NCBI GenBank assembly: GCA_024305405.1
Contig: JAKNDB010000092.1
Location: forward strand, 4,390,201-4,454,200
DNA length: 64,000 nt
Source: Dirofilaria immitis
Lineage: Eukaryota; Nematoda; Chromadorea; Rhabditida; Onchocercidae
Reading direction: 5' to 3'
Part shown: positions 13,412 through 27,388 of the stretch, in pieces
How positions within the stretch are numbered: the stretch's first letter is position 1
Layout of the letters: each line of letters begins with the position of its first letter
Made by a program: the position numbers and the translations under genes
Notes under the pieces: model-generated
Database searches by the model: none
What the model was told of the DNA's origin: nothing
The model's input: only the letters and a program-made list of their open reading frames with translations

Positions 13412-16400
13412 TTTAACGCTCCCTTGTTAAATAATTGCCACCACGATATAAAAGTACGAACAAGGAGTGCAACTTCGAATGAATTCCCTTTTCGATGCCA
13501 AAGTAATTCGTTCAAATAAAAATTTCCAATCAATTAATACCGCAAGAGCTTGCACATAAGATGAAACTAAGTGTGTATGTTTATATACAAAATCTTAATG
13601 CCTGAAATATTTGCACTCCAAAAAGTTCTATTAAACATGAACGCGAAACAAAGACATAGTTTTCCTCTAAAAAATTAAAAGTGACAATTGAATAGCATTC
13701 GCTTGATAATCATAGCACAAAATGTATCGCAAATTTTAAATGGAGGATAATGAAGATAAATATGTCAAATAAAAAATCTAACTTGCTGTTGTAAGATTTT
13801 CAAAAAAAAAAAGTAATCAGAATTCGTTGGTAATTTAAAGATTTTTTAAAAATAGCATGAAAAGACATTCATACGAAAATTCGTATTACAACGAATACGA
13901 ATAATATGATGGAAATCGGTAAATATAAATAATCATACCAGTGGAAATGATGGCTTAAACCTTTCCTTAATTTTATCAATTACTGTAAAATTCAAGAAAC
14001 ATCGATGAACAAAAAAAAACGAAAAACTGAAAACAGTACTATGGTAATTCTATATATTGGCAAATATTTTAGTTATAAGCGAGATAATTTAATTCGACGA
14101 ATAAATGATTATCTTCATTACTTACTATCTCATTCGATTATTAATTGATCGATGAAGTACAATTTTCAAGATTGCTTGCTCAAAATTCTCCCATCCAATC
14201 GATCCATTCTTTCTCGGAAATAATAAATAATAAAAACAAAAAAACAGGAAGGAAGAATTGAAAGGAGCTTCCATTTTCTGGAAGAGAAATTGCCGAAAAT
14301 ACATAATGGATGCTTCACTATGTTTTCCAGAATTTTCATTTTTTCCTAATTCAATAAGAGCAAGTAAAGCAAACATAACACATAAATACATATACATCCA
14401 TAGATATATGCATGCTATATACATATATACATATACACACCTCATAACCTCACAGCCTAATATATAAGCTTTTTGGAAAAAATCGATAAATCCTTTCTCG
14501 TTTCCATAAAAAAATAAGAGCAATATGGAGTGAATATGTATGCACTTTTATAAGCATTTTTCTAATATTTTAATGATTTCTAATTGAAAATAATATTCCA
14601 CTAAGAGTATACAATAATCAAGAGAATATACATGTGTAAAAATGAAGAACATTGATTGAATCATAGTATTTACATAATGATATCTGAAAAATTGAATATT
14701 TAAATCAGAAACTAAAAGATAATTATGAAAAACCAGGGAAAAACACAAGATCTAATCAACATGGTATGGAATTAGACAGGTATTCTTAAATAAGGAAAAC
14801 ACAAAGAAAACAAAGGAATAAAAATATCACACTAATAATTGTACAATTATTTTCATCGAAATACGAAATACGAACTATCCCCTATTTGGTAAACAACGAG
14901 TATCAAGCATACGAATAAGCTACAATCTATAAACTTTATACTGAATATATTCATGTAAAACGAACTGTTTATACAAATATATCAGATTGTTTGCCATAAA
15001 CTATATAAACATTCACCATATGATTATTCACGTCAGTGAACATAGATGTGGATGGACAACAACTGAAATGTAAATGAAGGACAAAAAAGAATAAAAACTT
15101 CCAGAAAAGGCATTACCAGTAATGAGTCCTTAATTATCCAAGTGAAAAGAAAGTATATATAAAAATATTATAATCTGCAACAAAAAATAATATATTAATC
15201 AGAAAAAATCAATTGCGAGAAACAACAGATCAATGAAAAAGAATGATAAGTTTTACACGGTGGTATAAAAACTTGCTAAATCAAAGTGTCATTCTATTCG
15301 CTGCAGAAGTTAAATTGCCATTTGCCGTTGTTTAACACAATTCTTAATGAACATATGCATAAAAGTGAAGCGAAGAAACAACAGGTAAAGAAAAATTTTA
15401 TAAAATTATTAATTCTATAAATTAAAATATTTGAAACATAAGCAATATACTACCGAACATGGTAATTGGTTCTTATAAAATATCACTTCAATGAACTCCA
15501 ATTTCCCAAACACTTTCAACAACATCACGCTATCTACTTCTAACACCCGCTCCCTGCACCCTGAATTCCCCCTCTCGGCTACTCGATCTGCATTACTGTA
15601 CACTCGACAGCCCGCATATAGGATTAGTATGCAATGATTATTTCTCACTAACCAATTTCAATCTGATGCTGAAAAGTATATGAGACTTGAAATGAGTCAT
15701 TTAGCAATTACCGGAAATTTTATTGAATACTGAACGTTTATCATTTCCATTTTAATCATTTAGCATCAGGCGAAATTCCTAACAAAAAATGACTTGAAAA
15801 AAAAGAAAAAAATATGATTTGTTATAATGAAATAGAACTTATTTTTCTCTTAATTAATGTGAAAAAAACAAAATATTTCGTGCACTTAACTTATGATAGT
15901 TTCAGATGATAATAGCGATAATTTTACTTGTGATATTTGTTAACGATAGTGTATATAATTTAATTTATAACATTGCCTGATAATATAATATGCACAATTG
16001 GCCTGCAATATTTCCGCTGATGCTTATATAAATTTATATATTATATAATTAATATTCATCATTTTCGAGTAATAAGTTTTAGCAAAATTAAACAAAAAGT
16101 TAACTGTAATTTGGATCAAAAGTAGGAATGAAATAAGAAATTAATTGCAATTTCATCCAATTTATGCATTAATAACCAATTGTGACGATATTAATTTTGA
16201 TAACATTTCTGATATTTTTTTTCAACAAATTAAAAAGTGAAAATTTTCAAAATTTTAAACTAAAAAAAACTAAATCATGAAAAAGTAATCATTTATACAA
16301 ATAACACTGAAATGGAATATTTGAAATGGATGCATATTTTCCATTTCTATTTAATTATATATATATATATGTGTATATGTATATGCATATTTGCACACAC

Positions 16401-19400
16401 AATGTATTTATTAGTTAATAGTAAAAGAAAATTAATAATTAATTTAATAATTTAGTCGCTGTGTGTAATAAATTCCATATATCGATTATTTAAAAAGTTT
16501 AAAATTCATGAGATGTAATACTTTCAACATAAATATTCAAGTGATAATAAGGCACTGCGACACTTCAATTTCGTGATACCCTCCTTTGGGATAAGCTAAG
16601 CAGATTTAATAAATGACTCATCAATGTTATCGTTAAAAAGTAATCTTTGGCATAGCATATGTCTACGATCGAAGTAATCTAAAAGTTATTTCTCTCGGCA
16701 ATATTCCAAATTTTTATTTTCTGCACTATCTCTTCCTTTTCTTCTCTTCTATTTTACTATTTTTCTTCATCATTGGTTCGTGCTTCAACGAACATAGAGA
16801 TAATATCATGCATAGTTGGTTAGTATCGAAGCTTACGGAATCTGAACTTTTTAAATTAATAATTAATTGATTATCAAAAAATATCATTCTGATAACTAAA
16901 GCTCCACTGAAAATTTTGGAGTAATAAATTTTAAATTATTCTACAAAAACGACAATCATCCTATCATCATAATTGAACCATTTATGAAAAACGCATCTAA
17001 TAATTGTTTAAATTATTTGTTCAATTATTAGAACTACCGCTATAAAGCTTGCATAATTTATAAAATTTTCTTTTCATACTAAAAATACAAAAATACAAAT
17101 GAAAAAAGTGCAATGTTATACAAATTTTGAAAAAATAATTTGAAATTACTAAATTATTATTTTTTGTTTTGAAAGAAATAGTAACAAAAATTTCATTATT
17201 TTTTGTATTTATTTCTTTTCTTACTTACTTTTAAAAATACTCTTTTTGCATTTTCTTTCCTTTTGTTTTTCAATATTTCTTGAAATGACGAAAAACACCG
17301 AGAAATATCTCTTATCAAAATTTTCTTTCTTATGTATTTTTCAAATAATCATTCACACATTTCATCTTATAAAACTCGTTCAATTTTATTAATTTTTATC
17401 ATTAACTTTTCATCAACTCACAATTTCCTGATATTGATAAATTAATATCAGTTAATCTTCTATGAATTTTTCATTTTATTCTTTCATTGGGATAGTTTGT
17501 TAAAATATCAAAAATTTTTATAAATTTATCGTATATAATTTTTTCGTTTTTCTTAGAGAGTTATCCTGTGTTTATTAAATAGAAATTGAAATAAAAGAAA
17601 ACATTTAAAATTTGTATCTATTTAAATTTAAAATATTCATATATTTCTACTAATTGTAAAATTGGAACTAAATCCTTATAAGGCTTGAAAATTAAACAAT
17701 TCCATAAGTCAATAATCAATAATTGATAATGAATAAAACAGTAATTAAAATTAAGGAACAGAAAGAAATTTGAAAAATATGTGTTGAATTTTAATTACGT
17801 AATAGAACGAGTAAGGAGGTATTCTTCGATCCATCAACCATCGATGAATGGGGAGAGCGAGAGAAAAACTAAGAATCAAAAGAATGAAAAATTCATATCA
17901 ATGAACAATGACAGTGAGTAAATTAAAAAAAAAAAAGTAAATGACTTGTTAAGCATTTGCTTAAATTTTAAAATATCGATTGAAAAATTGATAAAAATTT
18001 GTTTAAAAATTTTGCAAATTTTATTTCTTCAATTAATAAATTTAAGTATAAGGAGATGGAAAATTTGAAAAAAGAAAAAAATGGTAAATTTACTTGAAGT
18101 AACAAAAACATTTTTCAATACATCTAATTTCTACTGTTATTATTATTATTGCTAATTTTTAATCATTTCCAAAAAGTAAACAATTTTTTTTTATCGATAA
18201 CGAAATTTGAGAAAAATGAAATTGCCACTGTATGAGGAAGGAAACGTTAACGATAATGATGATATTGCCTTCATGCTATCATTTCAATAAAAGATTGTTC
18301 ATTTTTTTTTTCAATAAAAAATCGTAATGTATGATGAAATGAATGAATGACGTGATGAAATGAAAAAATCTTCGGGATAAAAAATGATACTTTTATAAAA
18401 CTTAATAATTAAATAAATTTGTATCGAATAAATGAATTTGTAGTGATGTACGGGGTGTAAGTATAAATTAGTATAATTTGAAATTATTTCAGAAAAATCA
18501 TAAATTAAATTATCATCCATAATTACAAATTAATAAGTTGTTTGGTTATTAATAAAATTGAATCAAAAAAATCAATTATTTATAGCAATGAAAATAGAAT
18601 AAGGATGGAAAAGACATATTTATGTTTACATTTTATGTGTGAAGAGGAAAAATATTCATTCATAGGCTAACTGAATTAAAAATATTCTTAATTAGTAGGT
18701 AACAATTATTATTCAAATTAAATCAATCAATAGTGATTAATTTAGCAAACCGACAAATAAATTATATTTAATTCTGAAAAAAGAAAAATCAAGTCATTAC
18801 CAGTAACAAATATTTAACTACAAAATATTTGGAATGAATTGAATAATTTAAAAGTCTTTTATTAAGTTCTTTTGCAAGCGACAAATATATTCTGACGATT
18901 ATATTAATCATCGAAATATTTTTCATTTTTATCAGTTAAATCGAGAATATATTTTATAAAAATTCTTCCAAAAAGTTTCATTTTAATCTGTTTAAATTTG
19001 TTTTAATTTTGAAAGTTGAAAAAAAACCTTTCGCTAACAAATGATATTTGAAAAGAACGAATTGAAAATATCAAAACGATTGCGTATGATTTAACAATAG
19101 GATCAAACTAGCGTTTGATCGAGATGATCAAATATTTAAAAACATTAACATTATTATCATTTTTAAAATCCAATGGTATAAAATAAGCTCCAAAATTATT
19201 CATTTGTTAGCGTTACTTTTTAAATTTAATCCCTTAATTGAATGCGTATTAAATAAAACTCATTTCAACATTGCAGGCAAAAAGTAAGCAATAAGTGCAA
19301 AAATTTTTTTAATTCTAATTAAATCTTTCTCTTTTTAGTTTAATTTAAATTTTGACTTATATTTACTTCATTTATAGTCCATATGAGGATTTTTAATATT

Positions 19401-22400
19401 TGAAAGTGTTGAAAAGATTTTTTTTCAGGTATGAAAGAAAATGTTTAAAAACAAATCATTTGCTCAAATCATCAAAAGAAGAGTTCTTTATCTTTTCCGT
19501 TTATAGCAGACTGATTACTAGGACTTAATTTCGAATATTTTTTTATTAATTCAACCTATTTTCTTTTTAAGTATTGATAATAGCATCATTTAGATTCTTT
19601 AGTATAACCGAGATAATATAATGAATGCTAGCATAGTGATGTTTGATGTTGCAAAAGTAGGAGAAATAAGATTTAAGGGATGAGATCTAAGAATTGGGCA
19701 CATAAATTGTTGTTATTTTCAAAAGGAAGCAAATTAAAATGATTTAAAGAAAGGAGTTAAAGTGGAAGCCTAGGATAAGAAGGGATGAAAAATGCAAAGA
19801 AAAGGGACCAGCTTTGCCAAGATAGAAGTATTGCATAAGTGGAAAAAAAAGATACAGAAAGAATAGAATTTTTATTGCTATTGTTATTGCTATTCTTACT
19901 GTTATTGTTATTTGTAAAGCATAAGAACAAGAAAAAAAATGGATATTAGTAAAACTTATTGAAGCTTGGCAAAGTTGTATAAATAACAAAATAATCAATA
20001 AAAACTTATTAGGACGAATGAGAAAGAGGCATAAGAGAGCAAATAAATGTATAAGGAAGAAGGAATCAAAATAATTTCTCATATAATTTTATTTTATTTC
20101 TTCTTTTTTCCCATATACTGAAGCTTTTAAATATAAGTGCATTAATTATATGAGGAAAAGAAAGGGAAAAAAATATAGCAGTAGGAATGTTAGAATTGAA
20201 TGCTTTAAAGAAGCAGAAGAAATAGAAAATATATTCGTTTCGAATGTAAAGATCATCATCAGTGAATAAGAAATGGGAAACAAATCGAATGAATAAAGAC
20301 GAAAAAGACGATGAAGATAAATTAGGAAAGTATGGGATAAAAAATGAAAGACGAGGATCAAAGATTACAAAAACAAATTGATAAAGTTTGATAAAATTGC
20401 AAATACTGATTGCTTGGCATATAATTGATTAATTGATAATTTATTAGGCTCATTTATTTCAGCTAAAAATTAATTATCAAAAATCACCTGCGTATAGAAT
20501 AATTCGTAATTTTACGAAATTCTTACAAAAATCTTTTCTTTTCTTTCTGCACCAATTTGCGATTTTTATTACATTTTTTCCTTTTCTTTTATTGTTGCTT
20601 GCAAAATTTACTATTGTAATAATCCGATTGCGTTATCATTATTAATTATAATACATATTAAAAATATTCTATCGGCAATTAATAGTGCTATAAAATATAT
20701 CATGTTGAATGTCTAGTAATATTATATCAATAGTATTACATCGTCCGTAGTAATATATTATATCAAAAATGTCATATCAAAAATATCATATCGAATGGCT
20801 TGCAGCACTCTATTAAAAATATCATATCAAGCAATTAATTAAATCATACCCAAAAAGTGCTATTTGAATGTTTGTAGTATTATATGGAAAACGTATTATT
20901 GGAAACTTAGTAATAGCATATCAGAAATGCCACCGAATAGTTACTAATAATATCATATCAAAAATAAAATGCCAGATATCATATCAGATAACTGGTAATA
21001 TAGCACCAAAAAGCATCGTATAAAAAAATCGTATCAAATGTTGAATAATGTTATATTAAAATTGATATCGTGTGTTTAATACTGCATCAAAAATATTATT
21101 GAAGATTATGGTAATACGGTACTTTCTCACAGAATTATAATATTATAAATAAAAGAGATAGTAATGATAAAAAAAACAAAAAAATCAATAACACACTTTG
21201 ATCAATTCCTTTTATACAATGGATATAACTTGAAATTTTCTCGTCATGAAGTAATAAATATTTCTCTAAATTATTATTTACTTATCCACAGTGCATTTAT
21301 ATATTCATTGTCTTGAGTTATTAATAATCATTTTAAACCTGAATTATTCCTTTGCACGAATTTATGATTTATTTTCAGTCATGTTTTAATTCTATATTTT
21401 GCATTTTTATCATGAAATTTATTCGTTATATCCTCGTTTTTGTTTTCTTTTATCACTCATAAATACTTTGCGAAATTCTGGAAATTTGATAAATAACTTT
21501 TTTTTTGAATAAAAATTCTGTGCTTTACTTTTCATAATTCTAAAGAAGAAAACGAAAAATTTCAACAAAGTATACATAATTTCGCTTTCATCAATGGGAG
21601 GATGCTATTAAGTTCGAAATTTTAAAACGCTTTCCATAATTCCACTTGAAATAGCAAATATATATGTATTCTTTAGGATTGGAATTTTACCATTAATCCT
21701 CGACCAACTTATTTCATAATTTTCCTTCATGTTTATAATATTTTTGGTTATTTTTTTATTTAGCCATAAAAATTTCTATGAATATAAAATTTATTGAAAC
21801 AATAAGACGTCTTTTGTTTACACGCAGCAATTGATAACTTTTATATCATATACTTTTTACTTCTTTAAAATTAACATATTTTTAATAAATACATTATGTC
21901 TTAAAAACTTCTAATTTTAAATGCCAAATTTTTATTTCATTGAACGATTTCAGTTCGAAGTCAAAAATTAATAATAAATAGAAAACTTTAAATTTGCTCG
22001 AAGGCTGTAATTAAAATTTCATCAGTGTCTACCTGACACAAATCTGATTTGAATATTCCAAACAATTTTATGCTTTAATGAACTTTTGATGCTTTGATAT
22101 CATATTAGTCTTTATTATATTTATCGAAAGAATAAAAATTAGCTTAAAAGAGTTAACCATAGTTAAGCAAAAAATAAAAATTAATTTACGCAATAAATAA
22201 TGTATTAAGATAGCAAATCCATCGCTGATCAAATATTAGTGTTTTCCGGCTATTTTCCATTTTTACTTTCATTTAATATACCTTTAAATTTATAAAATTA
22301 TTAAACGAAAGTATGTTTTCGAAGGTATATATTTGAAAAAAACTGTGTTGGTCATTTTTTAAAAAAATACATAAGGAAAAAATTTTGACAAACAGAGAAA

Positions 22401-22734
22401 GGAAAAAAATTTAGGTTAAATAATTAGCTGATAAATTAGTTAGCATGAAATTGAATAATATTTATTTGTCTTATCATTTATTCTTTGTTAGGTGAAATTG
22501 ACCTCGTATTTTTTACTAATTTATATCTTTTTAATTAAATTCAATTTAATAAGCTGTAGAACTGTAAAAGGTTTAAATCAAAATTTTACAAAATTCTATA
22601 ATTTTTCATAAATATTTTCCGTATTTATTTTACTTGATATATTATTAATTTAATTTCATTCATTTATATATTAACTAGATAAATAAAATAAAACTGACTG
22701 TTAATTTATAATTAATTAATTTGCAAGAATATAA
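13412..22734. other. Gene-poor AT-rich region
   Basis: About 9.3 kb upstream of dyn-1 on one side and of the small secreted-peptide gene on the other. Open frames here (for example 14125-14523 on - and 19744-20082 on -) are low-complexity and lack family similarity, so I do not call them. It contains alternating purine-pyrimidine TACATA-type tracts near 14384-14440 and 16350-16400, and the degenerate repeat field listed separately. No RNA gene was recognised. Confidence 0.5.
20640..21115. repeat. Degenerate ATATCATATCAAAAAT-type repeat field
   Basis: The words atatcatatcaaaaat, gtaatattatatc and close variants recur about ten times over some 470 bp with irregular spacing (20700-21080). It looks like an old tandem array that has decayed, or a low-complexity expansion. 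No coding potential is seen. Confidence 0.5.
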
Positions 22735-23974
22735 ATGTCAGCAATGCGTTCATCATATCTGTTAACGTTGATAATTCTTTGCACGATAACGGTGTTGTCA
22801 TCAGCTCATCACTTCAGACCGTAAGTTTATCATTTAATTATATCTCACGTTGTTGTTAATTTATAGAAAATTTGAAAATCATAATAACAATGACTAATTT
22901 TTCAAATTTAAAACTTATTTCGCAAGCGAGAGAAAAATTTCAAATATTTATAAAAGATATTCCACTGAAAAAATTAGATATATGTGGCACATTTGTAAAT
23001 GTTATATTTCTATATTTATTTATTAATATTTATATTTGTAAAAATTACCTTTATTATTATTTACAACACAATATACTTTTTATGATACATATATATCAAT
23101 TATACTTTTCACGTTTTATCAGAACTCATAACAGAAGAGAGAAATAATCATCCTTTGCATATTGCTATGATTAATCACCGCACCACTTATATCGTACCAT
23201 TCTTTTTCCCACTAGCTCATAACATCTCAAACATTTTTTTATAGAAAACGAAATTTGAATCGAAATTACGTCAGTCTTGGGAATTTAAATTGCGTGATAC
23301 ACGAGATGATTGTTTCGTTTTTCCATTCTTATCGTATATCTAACAGTGACTTAATTACAAATGCAAAAATTTACGAAAAACGAAGTACATCTACAAAATT
23401 TGAGATTCCTAAGCTATCTCTGACATAACTATTAAACAAATCAGACAATGCTTAATTTGACAAAGTGGACAAGATGTTATGTTTTCGACATGGTATTATC
23501 ATAAATATGATTAAACGTGAAAACAAAATCCCTCAATTCATATAACATTTTTGATATTTCCATTAAAATCTAAGTATTTTAATGCTTGATAATAATTTTA
23601 AAGTAACATTACATAGCAATCTGAGAAATTTTAATTCCATTAAATATCAAATAATTTGTGAATTGCAATGAGGAAAAAAGCAACATATGATTGCTTACTT
23701 TCATAGGTATATCATCAGTGGTTGGCCAATCATGATTGGTGATGAAGATCAAAGAGGAATTCCAGACGATATTCATATATCAAAAATGCCAGATTCAATC
23801 TCCAAAAGATTTTATCCTGGGTATTCTTTACTTCTTTGGCAACTTTATTATATTTTTTAAGATCTGATTTAAGAATAATGTTCGTTTCATTCTACTTGAT
23901 GGGCAGCAATTTTCGTTTGAAATTAAAATTATTACAGATGGAATGCTTTGCAAAATCAATTGAGGAATCAATAA
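22735..23974 (+). CDS. Short secreted peptide precursor (neuropeptide-like)
   Basis: Three exons, 22735-22820, 23707-23820 and 23938-23974, join in phase to about 78 aa. The N-terminus is a good signal peptide: MSAMRSS, then a hydrophobic core LLTLIILCTITVL, then a small-residue cleavage region SSAHH. The rest is short and polar. Near the end SKR is a dibasic site, followed by a 15-residue peptide starting FYPGWNALQ and ending LRNQ. This is the layout of a neuropeptide or peptide-hormone precursor with one C-terminal product. There is no terminal Gly for amidation and no cysteine after the signal peptide. I do not recognise the family. A homopolymer error near the end could hide a longer C-terminus. 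The large first intron (886 bp) holds nothing coding that I can support. Confidence 0.55.
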
Positions 23975-25043
23975 GAAGGAAACAAAGATCCATCATTTGA
24001 ACAAATTTCTTCGAATCAATCCTGGCGTATATGGTATAAATCAGAAGAATTACAAGATAATTTGTATTTTTTTTGCTTTATTCAGATAATTCTTATACAT
24101 AAATTGTGACATGAAAATTTATGAAAGTTCTTTTTCCTTGCTTTGCATTTTCCACACTTTTCTTTGAAAATAATTCATTTTACTATCGATCATTTTTTCT
24201 ACGTTGGAAAAATTAAATGCTGAATTTTTTCAACGAACAAAATTTAGTCTTTTTTTTTGCTTACTTTTAAGTCATTTTATTGGCAAAACAATCACATGGG
24301 AATAAAAGAAAACTTGGCTATATATACTTAACCACCGAATTTGCTAGAATATACATGCATATTGTAGTGTTGAAAAAATAGAAAGTATAAACTTAATCGT
24401 TTAAATACGCAATTTTCATATCATACTAAAATTTAGATTCTTATAATATTTTCAAATATAAATCTTCTAAATGTCACATACAATTATTTCAACATATTTA
24501 TGATATAAAAGTAAAGAATTGTGATTCCATTTTTTTATTGGAAACTATTTTCAAATAATTTGACAATCATAAATATTTCGATATCATAACAGTAAAACAA
24601 TAAAAAATGTCACACAAATAGATAATAAGATCGAAATGGCACAGTAATTTTAAAATGATAGAAATGGAATAGAAACGAAATTATTCAAGCAAATTTTTAT
24701 TTAATTCTTGCAAGTAAATTGTGTACTTTTTTATTGATTTAAATCATACATATATAGCAAATTAGATTTTATATTAGATTGTTCCAAATTTTATATTTTT
24801 AATCATTGAAGTTTAAAGAATCTTATAATGAAAAAAATGATTATAATACAAATATAATGAATTAATTAATATATAGGTTATAAATGAAAATGAAACAAGA
24901 GATGATTATAAGATAATCATTTATTATTTTTAAAATACCTATATATTAAAATTTTTATCCCTATTCGAATTAATTAAAAAAATATCAATAAGGCAATGAA
25001 TGATCAAAAAATATTAATATAATTTTGACAATAATAATTTAAA
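23975..25043. other. Intergenic region
   Basis: AT-rich spacer between the 3' ends of the secreted-peptide gene (+) and the cystine-knot gene (-). I see nothing more in it. Confidence 0.5.
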
Positions 25044-25796
25044 TCAATGAGAAGCAAGCGAGTATAATGGAGTTCCTACTGCTATTTGACATTCACAAGC
25101 CGATATCGTATTAACTGATTTTTGTATCCATCGAGGCGACTTACTTGATCCCACGTTACGGAGAATGTTTATAGCACGCATTATAGGACGACAGTTACCA
25201 AGACCTGAAATTGTTTGATAATTTTTTTCAGACATCAAAGAATGAATTGATATTAATGAAGCTTGAATGAATTTTAATTTTTTTAATTCGATAATCTATA
25301 AGATTTAACTTCGTAATTTAAAATGAATAAGTTTTTTGAAAATTTTTCTGACCGGAAAAGAGAATTGAGATTTTAAGTAAGAGATAATCAAACTTAAAAT
25401 AATATCGTAATACTAAAGATATGCAAAATATTAATGAGAGGAAAATATGAATTATTAAGTGAATAAATGAATACATCCTGAATTTTGAAGGAATAAATTT
25501 TAAATTATTCATTCATAAAATTTCTATTTATTCTTTATATATGATAAATATTTTTAGCAGAAAAAAGACGGCAAAAAAATGAAATATGATAAATATTATC
25601 AAAAGAAAAAAGGAGAAAAAAACCTGTAAGACATTTCTCATCATTAATATCGCAAGAAACTTCATTAAGCAAAGTCGGGAAATAATCATCAGGTAGTTTT
25701 CTCCATTGCCAGCATAGATTACATAAACCGCACCAACCTTGTGCAATTTCCTCACCTTTTTATAATTACAACTGATCGTTATTGTTGTACCCATCA
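25044..25796 (-). CDS. Secreted cystine-knot protein, Noggin/Trunk/PTTH-like C-terminus
   Basis: The last two exons (25624-25796 and 25044-25204) are clear and join in phase through CLTG-LGNC. Reading gives GWCGLCNLCWQWRKLP, then DYFPTLLNEVSC, KCLTG, GNC, VGSSKSPRW, and a final ACEC motif about 17 residues before the stop. The order fits the C-terminal cystine knot of Noggin (FWPRYVKVGSC ... VLR ... ISECKC) and the related insect Trunk/PTTH group: aromatic-Pro, Val-x-Cys, Cys, Cys, Trp, then Cys-x-Cys. Such proteins are secreted ligands or BMP antagonists. Opening the upstream part of exon 25624-25796 needs one extra A in the run at 25757-25761. Cysteine count and domain position support a secreted protein, but no signal peptide was located. 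Another cystine-knot family is possible. Confidence 0.55.
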
Positions 25797-26747
25797 CTAT
25801 AATTAAAAAAAAAAAAAGTATTCACATTTAATAATATCAATTCAATTTTACAAATTAAATGCACTTTTTATTTCAAAATCAAAAAATTCTTTTTATTAAA
25901 TTTTCATCAATTTCCTTCAATATATAAATTTTTATGGAATTTATCCGATATTTCGGACGATGTAACAATAAAATAAAAAAACGCTAAATAAAAGATGCAA
26001 TAAAAATAAATATTATATTTTCAATTCCATTTTCATTATTTTTAATTGAGTAAATATTTCGTTATTCTCATTTTATCAAATTTTTATTTATTTTTGTATA
26101 TTTTCTTTCATATCAAATAGTTTGTTCAGTTAAGCCAAATGTTATCATATGATTGAATTCAATAAAAATGACATTATTTTGAAAACTTCAAATAAAATCT
26201 TTCATTTCATAATTTTCTTCTTTCTTTAACAAAAAATCCCTTATTTTAAAGCATCATGTATTAAATATCTTTTATTATTAATACTCGAGAAAAGTAATCG
26301 ATCTTGAAAAAAAGAAAAGATGGTAAATCCATAAATTATCAACAATTCTATACATTTTTGCTTCGATTCATTCGAATTCCTTCGTTTTCGTAGTTTTGGT
26401 TTCAATAAATTAATAAATTCTTTCATATGAAGCGAGAATTCTTTAGCAATAGTAGCATTTTCGATTGCATGATTAACCTATTAATCTATCCAATTATCTT
26501 TTATGCATAATTCATATTTTTATTATCAAAATCTAGGAAAAAGAATTCTTTATATTTTTCTAAAAACTGATTATAATTATTGAATTTAATCTAAAAAATA
26601 TTAATCATGAAATTTATCAAATTTTTTTATCAAAAATTCAATAATTCTATAAATTACTTAATTAATATTATTCAGCGCATTAGTTTTCTTATTTTTAAAT
26701 AATTTTTGATTGTATGTAATTTGTTGAATAAAACGAAAATTAATTAC

Positions 26748-27388
26748 ATTTCTTGATATAGAGCGATTTCTGATACATAACGATTCATCGGTATCAATCG
26801 GCATTTCAGAAGCAATATTATTCATTGACGAAAAATCATTATTATTTGCTTTAAGAAATGCATTGATGATTAAACGTTTACATGCTTTGCATTCTTTCCC
26901 ATCGCATTTATACATTTTTGGAGCTTCATAAATCTTAAATTTCATTTAAATTTAATTCAATAATTCTTTCATCTTTATTCGCTCTAAATGATCTTTATTG
27001 TCTCGAAATAATGCATAATATATTTCCTAAAAATAATTTCAAATAGGAAGTAATTATGCAAAGAAAATAGAAAAAAACTGATTATTAAAAACTAATTTTG
27101 ATGAATCATTCAATCAATAATGCCATCCTTAATGTATGGATTATTTTTGTAGTGTCTAACCACAATTATTTTCCTACCACTTTTTCCGGAGATAAGAATC
27201 GCAATTCAGACTTCGTCACGATATTATTCCCTCCGATACTAACGGCAATGCAGATTCCGTCATGATCGATAGATCCGGAAATGTATGCAAGGCTTCATCG
27301 ATATTTGCAGCTTGCAAACGATTATCATATGATAAACATTTATTACTACCGGGGATTTCACACATGGGCATTGTCCAGTTGTATGGAA
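26748..27388 (-). CDS. Candidate upstream exons of the cystine-knot gene
   Basis: Two open stretches with plausible splice sites lie upstream on the same strand. Exon 26748-26933 reads IYEAPKMYKCDGKECKACKR and later EMPIDTDESLC, ending at a GTAATT donor. Exon 27244-27388 reads PYNWTMPMCEIPGSNKC, then DEALHTFPDLS, with an AG acceptor at 27389-27390 and a GTTAGT donor. Both are cysteine-containing and look like real protein. Their phases do not join cleanly to each other or to 25796, so a homopolymer error or a missing exon is likely. They could instead belong to a separate small gene. Confidence 0.35.

Noticed and set aside
14125..14523. 132-codon open frame on the - strand
   Set aside because: Low-complexity, Tyr/Met/Cys-rich translation of a TACATA-type tract; no start context, splice sites or family similarity.
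19744..20361. Two open frames on the - strand rich in Phe, Leu and Ile
   Set aside because: Translation of purine-rich AT DNA; no motif, signal or splice structure that can be defended.
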